Shown: one piece after another, positions 27,293 through 35,250 of the stretch
How the letters are laid out: every line of letters begins with the position of its first letter
Position numbering within the stretch: the first letter of the stretch is position 1
Origin: Clostridia bacterium
Lineage (GTDB): Bacteria > Bacillota > Clostridia > Christensenellales > CAG-138
DNA length: 46,362 nucleotides
Assembly: GCA_017523925.1 (NCBI GenBank)
Contig: JAFWVQ010000036.1
Location: 1 to 46,362, forward strand
Direction: 5' to 3'
Made by a program: the position numbers and the translations under genes
Notes under the pieces: generated by a model
The model's input: the letters and a program-made list of their open reading frames with translations, nothing else
Database searches by the model: none
Told to the model about the DNA's origin: nothing

Positions 27293-28465
27293 ATGATAGA
27301 TTTAGGTGAAAGGATCAAGCTCTTCCGTCAGCGCGGCGGAAGAACACAGGAAGCGCTGGCAGGCGAGCTTGGCGTAACGGCACAGGCGGTGTCGCGCTGG
27401 GAAAACGGCGTTTGCTACCCCGATATGGAGCTCATACCCTCGCTTGCGAACGCATTCGGCATCTCCATAGACGAGCTTTTCGGCTATGAAAACGAGCGTG
27501 AAAAGCGTATCGATGCGCTTGCGGAGCGCATTATCGATATGAACCGAAAAAACAACGGCGTGGACGAGTGCATGGACGAATGCATCGCGCTTGCACGGTC
27601 GGCGCTGATCGAGTTTCCCGGCAATGAAAAGCTGATGTTTGCCCTCGCCTCCGCGCTGTTCAACGCAGGCTATGTTCGCCGCGGCGAAAAGCATATCGAA
27701 AGCGAGGACGGCTTCGACGTTTACGACGTTGAAGCGCATAGAGCCTATCCCGAATGGCAGGAAGCCGTCAAGCTCTATGAAAAGCTGCTTCAAACGCTCC
27801 CCTGCGGCGAGATGCGGCAGCAGGCGACCGTTGAGCTTTCGCAGCTCTATAAGAATCTCGGGGAGAGCGAGAAGGCGCTTGCATTGGCTGCCTCCGCGCC
27901 GAGGATCGATGCTTCAAGCGCCTATCTTCGCATAAATGCCTTTGACGGCAGGGAGGGCGTTGCCGCCTGCGGCGAGGCGCTGATTGAAACCGTGCGCTGC
28001 GGCGCTGAGCTGATACGTCAAATCGTTTGGAGCGATCGAACCCTGCCGCCCGATACCGCCGCAAGGATGCTCGAAAATGCGCTTGGGCTGTTTAAGCTCG
28101 TTTGCGCGGACGGGGATGCGGAGCGCGGGATGGAGGATCTGCGCGTTCGCATAGAGCTGCTGCGCTCATACTATCTCTGGCTTGCTGGCGAGCGTGATGA
28201 ATCCTTTTCGGCGCTCGATAATGCGCTTGAGTATGCGCATAACGTCGATAAAATGAGCTGCCGATATAAGCAGAGCTTCACTTCACCGCTGCTGAGGCAT
28301 GTTTGCATCGAGAATGAGCCGCGCTTTGACTGCGCGGGGCGCACCGCGGAGCTTCCGGATGTTTGGCCTTGGTGGAGCGTTCCCGATCAGGAGTGCATTC
28401 GTGCGGAGATGGAAAAGGATCCGCGCTGGCAGGCTTGGGTGAAGAAAACGCAGTCTGCTCAATAG
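27293..28465 (+). CDS. XRE-family transcriptional regulator with C-terminal TPR-like region
   Basis: A 390-aa DNA-binding regulator. The N-terminal Cro/C1-type helix-turn-helix occupies residues 3-60 (GERIKLFRQRGGRTQEALAG, then VTAQAVSRWENGVCYPDMEL) and is followed by the ISIDELFGY helix typical of this class. The remaining ~320 residues are helical and look like tetratricopeptide-type repeats (LMFALASALFNAGY, TVELSQLYKNLGESEKALAL, LLRSYYLWLAGERDES). This plan is common in Clostridial regulators that sense a peptide or protein partner. The ATG has AAGGAG ten bases upstream. A perfect palindrome before the promoter suggests autoregulation. Target genes are unknown. Confidence 0.88.
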   Translation: MIDLGERIKLFRQRGGRTQEALAGELGVTAQAVSRWENGVCYPDMELIPSLANAFGISIDELFGYENEREKRIDALAERIIDMNRKNNGVDECMDECIALARSALIEFPGNEKLMFALASALFNAGYVRRGEKHIESEDGFDVYDVEAHRAYPEWQEAVKLYEKLLQTLPCGEMRQQATVELSQLYKNLGESEKALALAASAPRIDASSAYLRINAFDGREGVAACGEALIETVRCGAELIRQIVWSDRTLPPDTAARMLENALGLFKLVCADGDAERGMEDLRVRIELLRSYYLWLAGERDESFSALDNALEYAHNVDKMSCRYKQSFTSPLLRHVCIENEPRFDCAGRTAELPDVWPWWSVPDQECIRAEMEKDPRWQAWVKKTQSAQ

Positions 28466-28490
28466 ACAACGGCAGGAATGAGCATACGAA

Positions 28491-28520
28491 AAGCGGTATC
28501 GGTCGAACCCGGTACCGCTT
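28491..28520. terminator. Bidirectional terminator between convergent genes
   Basis: AAGCGGTATCGG and CCGGTACCGCTT pair along 12 bp (one G-U) with a 6-nt loop. It lies 26 nt from the XRE stop and 27 nt from the dockerin-gene stop. The minus-strand side continues CTTTTCG, a short U-run. Confidence 0.65.
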
Positions 28521-28546
28521 GTTCATTAGCTTATCAGCTTATTCAT

Positions 28547-30226
28547 TCAATTAAGCCCCATCGCGAGCCTGAGGATGATTATCGCGTCCGCAGTTGTGAC
28601 GGAGCCGTTTGCGTCCGCATCCGCATTGGCGAGGCCCTGCCCCGAGAGGGTGCTGAGCCCCATCGCGTGGCGCAGAGCGAGTATGGCATCCGCGATCGTA
28701 ACGCTGCCGTTCAGGTCCGCATCGCCGATAAGGCCGCCGGTGCCGGGTTCGCTCGTTGTGAACAGGCAGGAGATCTCCATGCCCGCTCTGCCGATCCTGC
28801 CGCAGGGCGTTACTGCAAGGGTGTTCACGTCTATCGTGTAGAGGCCGCTGTCCATCACGTCCAGCTCGCGCGCCCAGTAGAGCGTGTTCGTGCCGTGGTC
28901 CCATGTCATGCTCTGCGCGAAGTTGAGGCCGAGCGCAAGCTCGCCAAGCTCGGTGCAAACGGCGGTATCGAGGTTTATGCGAACGAGCGAGGTCCTGATC
29001 GAATTGAGCGTTAAGCCGTAGGCGTTGCCCTCGCCGTCGATCGCGATGGTCATCAGGTCGTCGGCAGAGCCGGTGAAGTCCGCGATCACGTGCAATGCGC
29101 CGCTCGAAAGATCGACCGTGGCGAGCGCATCGTTGACTATGGCATACATGGTGTCGTTCGCATAGTTGTACGCCATGCCGCGCACCATCGCATTGCCGCT
29201 CGAGCCGCCGGGGTAGCTCACCTGATGGGTGGAGGCGTCCATAACGAAGAAGCGGGAGTCGCCCGCGCCGTAGAGATAGCCGTAGACGCTGCCGTTATAG
29301 TAGGCGGCGCCGTAGGTATCGGTGGGCATCAGCGCGGTGGTCTCAACGAAGGAGGGATCACTATCATAGAACCTCACCCAGTTGTAGGTCAGTGCATCGG
29401 AATCAAAATCCATCAGCACGAAGCCCTCGAGCTCCACGCCGTCCGCCGCCTCGGTGACGGTCACCGCCGCGCTGCCGGAAACGGAGGGGTTCGCGGTGCT
29501 CGTCACGGTCACGGTGGTGGTGCCTACCGAAACGCCGGTCACAACGCCGTCCGCGTCCACAGTGGCGACGGCGGGATCGGCCGTTGTGAAGGTGCAGCTC
29601 TTATCCATCGCGTTTTCGGGGAGAACGGTGTAGTTCACAAACGCCCTTCTGCCGGCGGCGACCGAAACGGGGCTGACCGAGATCGAGCTCGGCAGGATGG
29701 TTTGGCCGACGTAGACGTTGTCGAGCATCGCAAGATCGTAGATGCCGTCGATGCTGTAATCCTTTTTATAGGTGAAGCGGATCTCGTGGCTGCCCGCCGT
29801 GAGCTCCATCGAGTAGCGCTGCCAGCTGTTTGTCTGCCACCACTGGGCCACAATGCTGCCGTCGATGATGAGCTGGAGGCCGTCGAAAACGTATTCGCCC
29901 TCGCCCTCGCCGAGCGCCCAGAACTCGAAGCCGAGCATATCGCCCGCCGAGGTCGTGACGTTCGTCCAAACCGATGAGGTGGTGCTCGCCATGCCCGAAT
30001 TGGTGCTTATTGCGAAATCCCCATCGACCGCCCAAGGGTAATCAGTGCTCGTTTGGAAATCGAGGGTTCCGCTGGGAACGTTCAGCGCCTCGTTTAGGTT
30101 AGCCGCATCGCGGGCGGGCGCTTTGCCGATGGAGGCGTCATCCGCCTGCATGGCAAACGACGGGAGCGCAAGGACGATCATAAGCGCCGCGAGCGCAAGA
30201 GAAAGCAGCTTTTTCATGGTTTTCAT
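28547..30226 (-). CDS. Secreted protein with Big_2 Ig-like domain, propeller-like region and C-terminal type I dockerin
   Basis: An exported protein of 559 aa. The start at 30226 (MKTMKKLLSLALAALMIVLA) has AGGAG ten bases upstream and begins a clear signal peptide. Residues ~40-160 form a jelly-roll-like region with many Trp and Ser. A Big_2-type Ig domain follows (SVSPVSVAAGRRAFVNYTV, VDADGVVTGVSVGTTTVTV), then ~220 residues of repeated strands resembling a beta-propeller. The C-terminus has two dockerin F-hand repeats (GDADLNGSVTIADAILALRH and ADADANGSVTTADAIIILRL), which bind calcium and dock on cohesins. No catalytic domain is recognised. Its natural partner may be a cohesin-like surface protein such as the one at the left edge. 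Confidence 0.85.
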   Translation of the reverse strand: MKTMKKLLSLALAALMIVLALPSFAMQADDASIGKAPARDAANLNEALNVPSGTLDFQTSTDYPWAVDGDFAISTNSGMASTTSSVWTNVTTSAGDMLGFEFWALGEGEGEYVFDGLQLIIDGSIVAQWWQTNSWQRYSMELTAGSHEIRFTYKKDYSIDGIYDLAMLDNVYVGQTILPSSISVSPVSVAAGRRAFVNYTVLPENAMDKSCTFTTADPAVATVDADGVVTGVSVGTTTVTVTSTANPSVSGSAAVTVTEAADGVELEGFVLMDFDSDALTYNWVRFYDSDPSFVETTALMPTDTYGAAYYNGSVYGYLYGAGDSRFFVMDASTHQVSYPGGSSGNAMVRGMAYNYANDTMYAIVNDALATVDLSSGALHVIADFTGSADDLMTIAIDGEGNAYGLTLNSIRTSLVRINLDTAVCTELGELALGLNFAQSMTWDHGTNTLYWARELDVMDSGLYTIDVNTLAVTPCGRIGRAGMEISCLFTTSEPGTGGLIGDADLNGSVTIADAILALRHAMGLSTLSGQGLANADADANGSVTTADAIIILRLAMGLN

Positions 30227-30298
30227 TCGTTGTTCTCTCCTGTTCAAAAAGTATTTATTCAATAAAGGGAATGCGCAGAGTTACCGTCCGCGCATAAT

Positions 30299-30327
30299 AT
30301 TATATCAGCATTCGCCCAATATTGCAA
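30299..30327 (-). promoter_or_regulatory. Promoter of the dockerin protein gene
   Basis: TTGCAA (30327-30322) and TATAAT (30304-30299) with a 17-nt spacer on the minus strand. It begins right after the stop of the radical SAM gene, so the dockerin gene has its own transcript. Confidence 0.75.
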
Positions 30328-30330
30328 TTA

Positions 30331-31368
30331 TTATTCATTTACATTAGGATTATTTTTCAGTACCCTCGCGCAGCGCGGGGACTCATGTAGCTTGCCGTGA
30401 ACGAAATAGTTGTATGATCGGCAGCCGCCGGCACAGTATCTGCCATGGGGGCAGGCAGCGCATTCGCCCGTCAGAAGCTCCGGCGTGAACCTACGGTTGT
30501 ATGAAAAAGCGTTCTCGTCATTCCAGATATCCGCAAGGCTGCGCTCCCTGACGTTGCCCTCTATGAAGCGTTCGTCGTACATGGACTCGCAGCCGCGCAC
30601 GTTGCCGACGCTGTCGATCCCGATCGTGGAAAGTCCCGCCGAGCAGCCGCCGAATACGGCTCTTCCGCTGCGGTTTCCGCGCAGGCTGCCCTCACCCTCG
30701 GTGAAGTAACCGATATTATCCGCGATGCCGAGCAAAAACGGAGCATCCGAATGGCGCTCCACGAACGCGATCACCTCGTTCGGATCGAAGCGGTAGTCCA
30801 GCCCGCTCTCGCCCGCATTGCCCATCGGGGAGCAGGCCTGAAGCTGCCATGCGCCGATCTGCTTGGTGCAAAGCACGTCGTACATCCGCTCGAGCAGCGG
30901 AGCGTTTTCCGAATTCAGCGTGGTGATGACCGAAACGGGGATGCCGCCCTGCGTCAGCGCGTCTATGGCGTGCATGGCGCGAACGAAGCTGCCCTTCTGG
31001 CGGTATTTATCATGCACTTGCTCGATACCGTCCACCGAAACGGCGACGGACTCCACGTTCAGCCGAACGAGCTCGCTTACAAGCACGGGTTTGAAGAGAA
31101 AACCGTTTGTGATGATGCAGACGCGCACGCCTCGGCTCGTCAGCCGCTCGACGATCTTAGCCCAATCGTGGCGCATGAACACCTCGCCGCCTATCATGGA
31201 TACGCGGCGGCAGCCGAGCTCCGCAAGCCGGTCGGCAAGCGCGAGGCATTCCTCGAGGCTGAGCTCATTCTCCCTCGCCTTCCCCGCTCTCGAACCGCAG
31301 TATTTGCAGCTGAAGCAGCAGGCGAGCGTGATCTCCCAAACGCAGGAACGCAGCTTAAACGAGCTCAT
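30331..31368 (-). CDS. Radical SAM/SPASM enzyme, probable RiPP maturase for the VYAGP-repeat precursor
   Basis: A 345-aa enzyme. The radical SAM cluster motif is CX3CX2C at Cys17, Cys21, Cys24 (ITLACCFSCKYCGSRAG). The C-terminal SPASM domain has the full seven-cysteine pattern for two auxiliary clusters: Cys242, Cys260, Cys303, Cys306, Cys312, Cys316, Cys333. Such enzymes modify peptide side chains or backbones (thioether, carbon-carbon or carbon-oxygen bonds, decarboxylation or excision). The frame extends 59 codons upstream, but the ATG at 31368 has AAGGGG eight bases before it. It overlaps the stop of the repeat-protein gene by 14 nt, so the two are translated together. No RRE domain is present. 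The product chemistry is unknown. Confidence 0.9.
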   Translation of the reverse strand: MSSFKLRSCVWEITLACCFSCKYCGSRAGKARENELSLEECLALADRLAELGCRRVSMIGGEVFMRHDWAKIVERLTSRGVRVCIITNGFLFKPVLVSELVRLNVESVAVSVDGIEQVHDKYRQKGSFVRAMHAIDALTQGGIPVSVITTLNSENAPLLERMYDVLCTKQIGAWQLQACSPMGNAGESGLDYRFDPNEVIAFVERHSDAPFLLGIADNIGYFTEGEGSLRGNRSGRAVFGGCSAGLSTIGIDSVGNVRGCESMYDERFIEGNVRERSLADIWNDENAFSYNRRFTPELLTGECAACPHGRYCAGGCRSYNYFVHGKLHESPRCARVLKNNPNVNE

Positions 31369-32104
31369 CCTTGTTTCCCCTTGGGCGTGCGATAAAGCCC
31401 TTGCGCTTGATGGCGGGCCTCTGCGGCTTCTCCGGTGCGGCGGGTGCTCCGTACAGCTTCGAGCCGCAGGCGGAGCAGAATCTGTCGCTCGGGGCGCATT
31501 CTCGGCCGCATTCGCTGCAGAAGCGCTTTGCGCTCGCCGCCTCAAAGGGGATCCCGCAGTTCGGGCAGAAATTCATCCCTGGGGCTGCCGGAGCGCCGCA
31601 GCGCGGGCAGGCGAGCTGCTCACCGGGTTCATCCGGCTGCGAAGCATCCCACATATCCGGGCCGGCATAGACCTCGTTCATGGAGGGATCGCTCGGCTTC
31701 GGAGCGAACGCGCCCGGCATATCCTTCCGCTTGATCCTTCCGCTCATTATATCGGGACCCGCATACACCGCCATCATCGGCGGATCGTCGCTCACAGGGC
31801 GCATCGGCGGGCAGGCATACACAGCGCGCATGATAGGTCCAACGCGCCGACGGTCGCGGCTCTTCGGCATATCGGGGCCTGCATATACGCGCTGCATAAC
31901 GGGCTCATCCTCCTCCTTGAAGGAATCGGGATAATCGGGTTCTTCGACTGCACCGCCCTCTGAGGATCCTTCGGCATCCTTCGATCCGGGAGTATCGTTC
32001 ACTTCGGGCTCGGTGTTTTCGTCCGCTTTTTCACCGTTTCTGCGCGCGAAGAAGTCCGGACCCGCATAAACGCAGGTGAACTCGCCGCTTCTCTTCTTTT
32101 TCAT
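31355..32104 (-). CDS. Multi-core RiPP-precursor-like protein with five VYA(G/C)P motifs and a double zinc-ribbon tail
   Basis: A 249-aa hydrophilic protein. Five motifs occur with Val at residues 12, 73, 95, 113 and 145: CVYAGPDFF, MQRVYAGPDM, MRAVYACPPM, MMAVYAGPDI and MNEVYAGPDM. Four fit P-x-M-x-x-V-Y-A-[G/C]-P. Linkers between them are acidic or basic and poorly conserved. Residues 166-214 hold two zinc ribbons (CPRCG, CPNCG, CSECG, CSACG), followed by a basic tail. There is no signal peptide. The ATG at 32104 (GAGGAG six bases upstream) is the start; the open frame above it crosses the promoter. The downstream radical SAM gene overlaps it. I do not recognise a named family; precursor function is inferred from the repeats and the neighbour. 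Confidence 0.85.
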   Translation of the reverse strand: MKKKRSGEFTCVYAGPDFFARRNGEKADENTEPEVNDTPGSKDAEGSSEGGAVEEPDYPDSFKEEDEPVMQRVYAGPDMPKSRDRRRVGPIMRAVYACPPMRPVSDDPPMMAVYAGPDIMSGRIKRKDMPGAFAPKPSDPSMNEVYAGPDMWDASQPDEPGEQLACPRCGAPAAPGMNFCPNCGIPFEAASAKRFCSECGRECAPSDRFCSACGSKLYGAPAAPEKPQRPAIKRKGFIARPRGNKDELV

Positions 32105-32119
32105 AATGCACTCCTCTCG

Positions 32120-32138
32120 GCCGAAGCGCGGCTTCGGC
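32120..32138 (-). promoter_or_regulatory. Leader hairpin just before the precursor ribosome binding site
   Basis: GCCGAAGC and GCTTCGGC pair perfectly around a 3-nt loop and end about 4 nt before the GAGGAG site. It may stabilise the mRNA or affect initiation. Confidence 0.5.
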
Positions 32139-32154
32139 ATATCGATATATAATG

Positions 32155-32183
32155 AGTTTAGCACAAAACTCCGTGCATTGCAA
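32155..32183 (-). promoter_or_regulatory. Promoter of the VYAGP precursor / radical SAM operon
   Basis: TTGCAA (32183-32178) and TAAACT (32160-32155) with 17-nt spacing on the minus strand, about 50 nt upstream of the start codon. Confidence 0.6.
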
Positions 32184-32227
32184 GCATAAATCGGCGGCAA
32201 AGCGTTGAGGGAAGCCGCTTGAAGCAT

Positions 32228-32403
32228 AAAAAGGTTGCGGGACCGGCAAAGAAGCTCTGCCGATCCCGCGCCAGGAGGAGGTAACAAAAGACCAAGTATG
32301 CAATACTGAGCGCAGCCGATAACGGCCGCAATACCGTGAAAGCAGGATCCTCGAGTTCAATATACTATCATAAAAGCGATTGTATTTGAGCTCGCCTTTC
32401 CGT
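32228..32403 (-). ncRNA. Candidate small RNA or attenuated leader upstream of the VYAGP operon
   Basis: On the minus strand a promoter (32438-32410) is followed after about 175 nt by an intrinsic terminator, with no ORF between. The RNA could form a 5' hairpin (CGAG-C-UCAA-AUAC pairing with GUAU-A-UUGA-A-CUCG), a central hairpin (GCGGCCG/CGGCUGC) and the terminator stem. The segment before the terminator reads GUUACCUCCUCCUGG (positions 32285-32271), complementary to Shine-Dalgarno sequences. It could act in trans on ribosome binding sites, or be the attenuated leader of the operon 130 nt downstream. It does not match 6S or SRP RNA as far as I can see. Confidence 0.45.
32231..32269 (-). terminator. 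Intrinsic terminator of the candidate small RNA
   Basis: Minus-strand arms GCGGGATCGGCA and TGCCGGTCCCGC (one G-U) enclose a 9-nt loop, followed by AACCTTTTT. Confidence 0.75.
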
Positions 32404-32409
32404 ACATAT

Positions 32410-32438
32410 ATTGTAGCGCATTTTCATTACGATTGCAA
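32410..32438 (-). promoter_or_regulatory. Promoter of the candidate small RNA
   Basis: TTGCAA (32438-32433), 17-nt spacer, TACAAT (32415-32410) on the minus strand. It lies downstream of the rplQ terminator, so it starts a new transcript. I see nothing further in 32439-32585. Confidence 0.65.
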
Positions 32439-32585
32439 GCGGAATTTTCGGTTTGATCTTCGATTTTGGACCGATTTTTCGCTATGCTCGTGCTATTCCC
32501 GCAAAAGAGCGCAGGACGGCCGCGTGCTTCACCGGTCGAACGAGCCGCAAGGCAGGCGCGTGCAAGCCGCTTTCGGGCAAAAGCA

Positions 32586-32614
32586 AAAGCCGCTGCAGCG
32601 GGTGCAGCGGCTTT
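32586..32614 (-). terminator. Terminator of the ribosomal protein superoperon
   Basis: Perfect 12-bp stem (AAAGCCGCTGCA/TGCAGCGGCTTT) with a 5-nt loop, 25 nt after the rplQ stop, followed on the minus strand by TGCTTTTGC. It closes the operon that enters from the right edge. Confidence 0.85.
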
Positions 32615-32638
32615 GTTGATAAAGCGTGTTTATCCGAA

Positions 32639-33130
32639 TTATTTGAGCTCCAGCATGCAGACCTCTGCGCCGTCGCCGCGGCGGGGTCCGAGCTTATAGA
32701 TGCGAACGTAGCCGCCCTGTACGCCGTCGTACTTGGGAGCGAGTTCACGGAAGAGCTTCTCAACAACGGGATGGGGAGTCTGCTTCACGCGGGCACGGAA
32801 ATCCTTCGCGCTCTCCTTGGGCTCACGGGTGAGGGGGAGATCGTAAAGATAAGCCATGATCTGCCTGCGGGCATGGAGCTTGGAGGGCTTGTCGACGACC
32901 TTATCGACTACTTCCTGCTGCTCCTTGTCGTTGATAACGGTCTTCTTAACCGTTTCGGAATTCTTATATTCGGATACGGCCAGGGTGATGAGCTTCTCGG
33001 CAATGGGGCGAACCTCTTTGGCGCGAGCTTCGGTGGTTACGAGCTTGCCATTCCAAAGAAACGCGGTAACCATATTGCGCAGCATGGCATCACGCTGATC
33101 GGTAGCTTTGTTAAGCTTACGGTTAGGCAT
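32639..33130 (-). CDS. rplQ: 50S ribosomal protein L17
   Basis: L17 lies near the peptide exit tunnel of the 50S subunit. The 163-aa sequence begins [20 protein letters not shown], close to the family start, and ends [20 protein letters not shown], the normal L17 end. Between them, residues ~68-120 carry a hydrophilic insertion ([24 protein letters not shown]) that makes it longer than the ~115-130 aa typical of the family. It is the last gene of the alpha operon, 48 nt after rpoA, and is followed by a strong terminator. Confidence 0.96.
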   Translation of the reverse strand: MPNRKLNKATDQRDAMLRNMVTAFLWNGKLVTTEARAKEVRPIAEKLITLAVSEYKNSETVKKTVINDKEQQEVVDKVVDKPSKLHARRQIMAYLYDLPLTREPKESAKDFRARVKQTPHPVVEKLFRELAPKYDGVQGGYVRIYKLGPRRGDGAEVCMLELK

Positions 33131-33178
33131 TTAATTTTCCTCCTAAAAAATGAGCGCTGATACTATCAGATTAACGGA

Positions 33179-34123
33179 TTACTCATCGCTTGAACGCAGA
33201 GAGAGACCGAGAAGAGCGAGCTTCTGCTGAACTTCCTCGAGCGATTTCTTGCCGAGGTTGCGAACCTTCATCATCTCTTCCTCGTCGCGCTCAACCAGCT
33301 CGGCGATCGTGTTGATGCCGGCACGCTTGAGGCAGTTGTAGGAACGGACGGAAAGATCCAGCTCTTCTATGACCATATCGAGCACCTTGTCCCTGCCGTC
33401 GCCGCCGTCGCCGGAGCTCATATCGAGCGAGCCGACGCCGTCGGTCAGGTTGGTGAACAGGGAGAGATGATCGTACATGATCCTCGCGGCGATGCCGACC
33501 GCCTCTTCGGGACGGATGGCGCCGCAGGTCCACACTTCCAGTGTGAGCTTGTCAAAGTCGGTAACGTTTCCAACGCGGGTATCCTCGACCTTGAAGTTCA
33601 CCTTGTTGATCGGCGTGAAGATCGAATCGATCGCGATAACGCCGATTGGCGCGCCGGGCGTCTTGTTCTTATCTGCGGAAACATAGCCCTTGCCCTTCTT
33701 GAGGGTGATCTCCATATTGAGAACGCCGCCCTCGGAGAGCGTAGCGATGTGAAGATCGGGGTTGATAATCTCAACATCAGCGTCGTGGATAATATCCGCC
33801 GCGGTCACCTCGCCATCCTCGTTCGCCTGCACGCGGACGGTCACTTCTTCGTCCGTATGCAGCTTAACGCGAAGCTCCTTGAGGTTGAGGATGATCTCGG
33901 TCACGTCCTCTTTGACGCCGGAAACGGTCGAAAACTCGTGCAGCACGCCGTCGATACGAACCGAGGACGCCGCCGCGCCGGGCATTGAACTGAGAAGCAC
34001 TCTGCGCAGGCAGTTTCCGAGGGTGGTTCCGAAGCCCCTCTCAAGAGGCTCCACTACGAACTCGCCGTAGTTCTCGGTCAGCACTTTGCACTCGATTTTC
34101 GGTCTTTCAATTTCTAACATCAT
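33179..34123 (-). CDS. rpoA: DNA-directed RNA polymerase subunit alpha
   Basis: The alpha subunit nucleates polymerase assembly through its N-terminal domain and contacts activators and UP elements through its C-terminal domain. In the 314 aa, [20 protein letters not shown] and the following [10 protein letters not shown] mark the dimerisation domain. After an acidic/Gly linker ([12 protein letters not shown]) comes the C-terminal domain with [19 protein letters not shown] and [16 protein letters not shown]. Two adjacent ATG codons occur at the start; the AGGGG site suits either. It lies between rpsD and rplQ as usual. Confidence 0.98.
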   Translation of the reverse strand: MMLEIERPKIECKVLTENYGEFVVEPLERGFGTTLGNCLRRVLLSSMPGAAASSVRIDGVLHEFSTVSGVKEDVTEIILNLKELRVKLHTDEEVTVRVQANEDGEVTAADIIHDADVEIINPDLHIATLSEGGVLNMEITLKKGKGYVSADKNKTPGAPIGVIAIDSIFTPINKVNFKVEDTRVGNVTDFDKLTLEVWTCGAIRPEEAVGIAARIMYDHLSLFTNLTDGVGSLDMSSGDGGDGRDKVLDMVIEELDLSVRSYNCLKRAGINTIAELVERDEEEMMKVRNLGKKSLEEVQQKLALLGLSLRSSDE

Positions 34124-34177
34124 AAATTCCCCTCTCTTTCTATATAAGTCACCGGTAGATCAGGGTAGATGCGATGA

Positions 34178-34813
34178 TTACCTGGAGTAGAACTCAACGA
34201 TGAGGTGCTCCTCGATCGTCAGGTCGATATCATCGCGCTGCGGCATGGCTGCCACAGTACCGCTGAGGTTCGCCGCGTCAAGCTCGAGCCACTTGGGGAT
34301 GGGCTTGTCGGCGCCCTCTTCCCTGAGGGTCTTGAAATATTCAACATCGAAGCTTCCGTTGCGAACACTGATCTTCTGACCGGCTTTCACAAGGAAAGAG
34401 GGAATGTCGACCTTCTTGCCGTCGACGAGGATATGGCCGTGAGTGACCCACTGACGGGCCTGAGCACGGCTTGCGCCGAAGCCGAGGCGATAAACCACGT
34501 TGTCCAGACGGCGCTCGAGGAGGACCAGCATATGCTCACCGGTCAGACCGCCGCGCATGTTGGTGGCCATGTCGTAGTACTTACGGAACTGGGACTCGGA
34601 AACGCCGTATGCCCTGCGGCACTTCTGCTTCTCACGAAGCTGGGTGCCGTATTCGCTCATCTTGCGGGCACGGGCCTGACCGTGCTGTCCGGGAGGGGTG
34701 TGACGCTTCACTACCGGGCACTTTTCGTCCTTATAGCAGCGATCGCCCTTGAGGAACAACTTAGCGCCTTCCCTGCGGCACTGCCTGCAAACGGAACCTG
34801 TATATCTTGCCAT
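34178..34813 (-). CDS. rpsD: 30S ribosomal protein S4 (zinc-binding form)
   Basis: S4 starts 30S assembly by binding the 5' domain of 16S rRNA and in several bacteria represses its own operon. The 211-aa protein has four N-terminal cysteines (Cys9, Cys12, Cys26, Cys32), so it is the zinc-binding form. The S4 domain is at [20 protein letters not shown] and following [20 protein letters not shown]. As in many Clostridia it is encoded inside the alpha operon between rpsK and rpoA. Feedback by S4 would most naturally act on the structured region upstream of rpsM. Confidence 0.98.
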   Translation of the reverse strand: MARYTGSVCRQCRREGAKLFLKGDRCYKDEKCPVVKRHTPPGQHGQARARKMSEYGTQLREKQKCRRAYGVSESQFRKYYDMATNMRGGLTGEHMLVLLERRLDNVVYRLGFGASRAQARQWVTHGHILVDGKKVDIPSFLVKAGQKISVRNGSFDVEYFKTLREEGADKPIPKWLELDAANLSGTVAAMPQRDDIDLTIEEHLIVEFYSR

Positions 34814-34827
34814 AGTCGTTTCTCTCC

Positions 34828-35235
34828 TTATACTCTTCTGCGCTTGGGAGGACGGCAGCCGTTATGGGGGATGGGGGTGACGTCCTTGATCATGTTTACT
34901 TCGAGGCCCGCTGCCTGAAGGGCGCGGATGGCGGACTCACGGCCTGCGCCGGGACCCTTTACGTAGACCTCGACGTAGTGCATGCCATGCTCCATGGATG
35001 CCTTCGCAGCGGTCTCCGCAGCCATCTGAGCCGCGAACGGGGTGCTCTTCCTGGAGCCGCGGAAGCCGAGGCCGCCTGCGGATGCCCAGGAGATCGCGTT
35101 GCCGTTCATGTCGGTAACGGTTACGAGGGTGTTGTTGAAGGAAGAACGAATATGCACCTGACCGCGCTCGATGTTCTTACGCTCGCGGCGCTTGCGGGAT
35201 GCAAGCCTCTTGGTAGTCTTGGTTGACCTTGCCAT
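34828..35235 (-). CDS. rpsK: 30S ribosomal protein S11
   Basis: S11 forms part of the 30S platform near the mRNA exit and the anti-Shine-Dalgarno helix. The 135 aa show the standard core: [40 protein letters not shown], and the C-terminal [20 protein letters not shown], which is nearly invariant in bacteria. The basic N-terminal extension ([18 protein letters not shown]) is usual for Firmicutes. It follows rpsM by 15 nt and precedes rpsD by 14 nt, each with its own ribosome binding site. Confidence 0.98.
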   Translation of the reverse strand: MARSTKTTKRLASRKRRERKNIERGQVHIRSSFNNTLVTVTDMNGNAISWASAGGLGFRGSRKSTPFAAQMAAETAAKASMEHGMHYVEVYVKGPGAGRESAIRALQAAGLEVNMIKDVTPIPHNGCRPPKRRRV

Positions 35236-35250
35236 TATTTAAGCTCCTCC

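Noticed and set aside
28491..28520. A tRNA-like T-arm (GGTTCGACC on the minus strand)
   Set aside because: It is the loop and stem of the terminator between convergent genes; no acceptor, D or anticodon arms surround it.
32105..32287. An upstream extension of the VYAGP precursor to 310 aa
   Set aside because: It would translate through the operon's own promoter and leader hairpin, and the ATG at 32104 has a strong ribosome binding site.
32273..32304. Plus-strand AGGAGGAGGTAAC as a ribosome binding site
   Set aside because: The nearby ATG opens a three-codon frame only (Met-Gln-Tyr-stop), so the sequence makes more sense as an anti-Shine-Dalgarno motif on the minus strand.
32228..32403. 6S or SRP RNA identity for the candidate small RNA
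   Set aside because: The two ends do not pair into a long 6S-type rod and the conserved SRP tetraloop region is absent.
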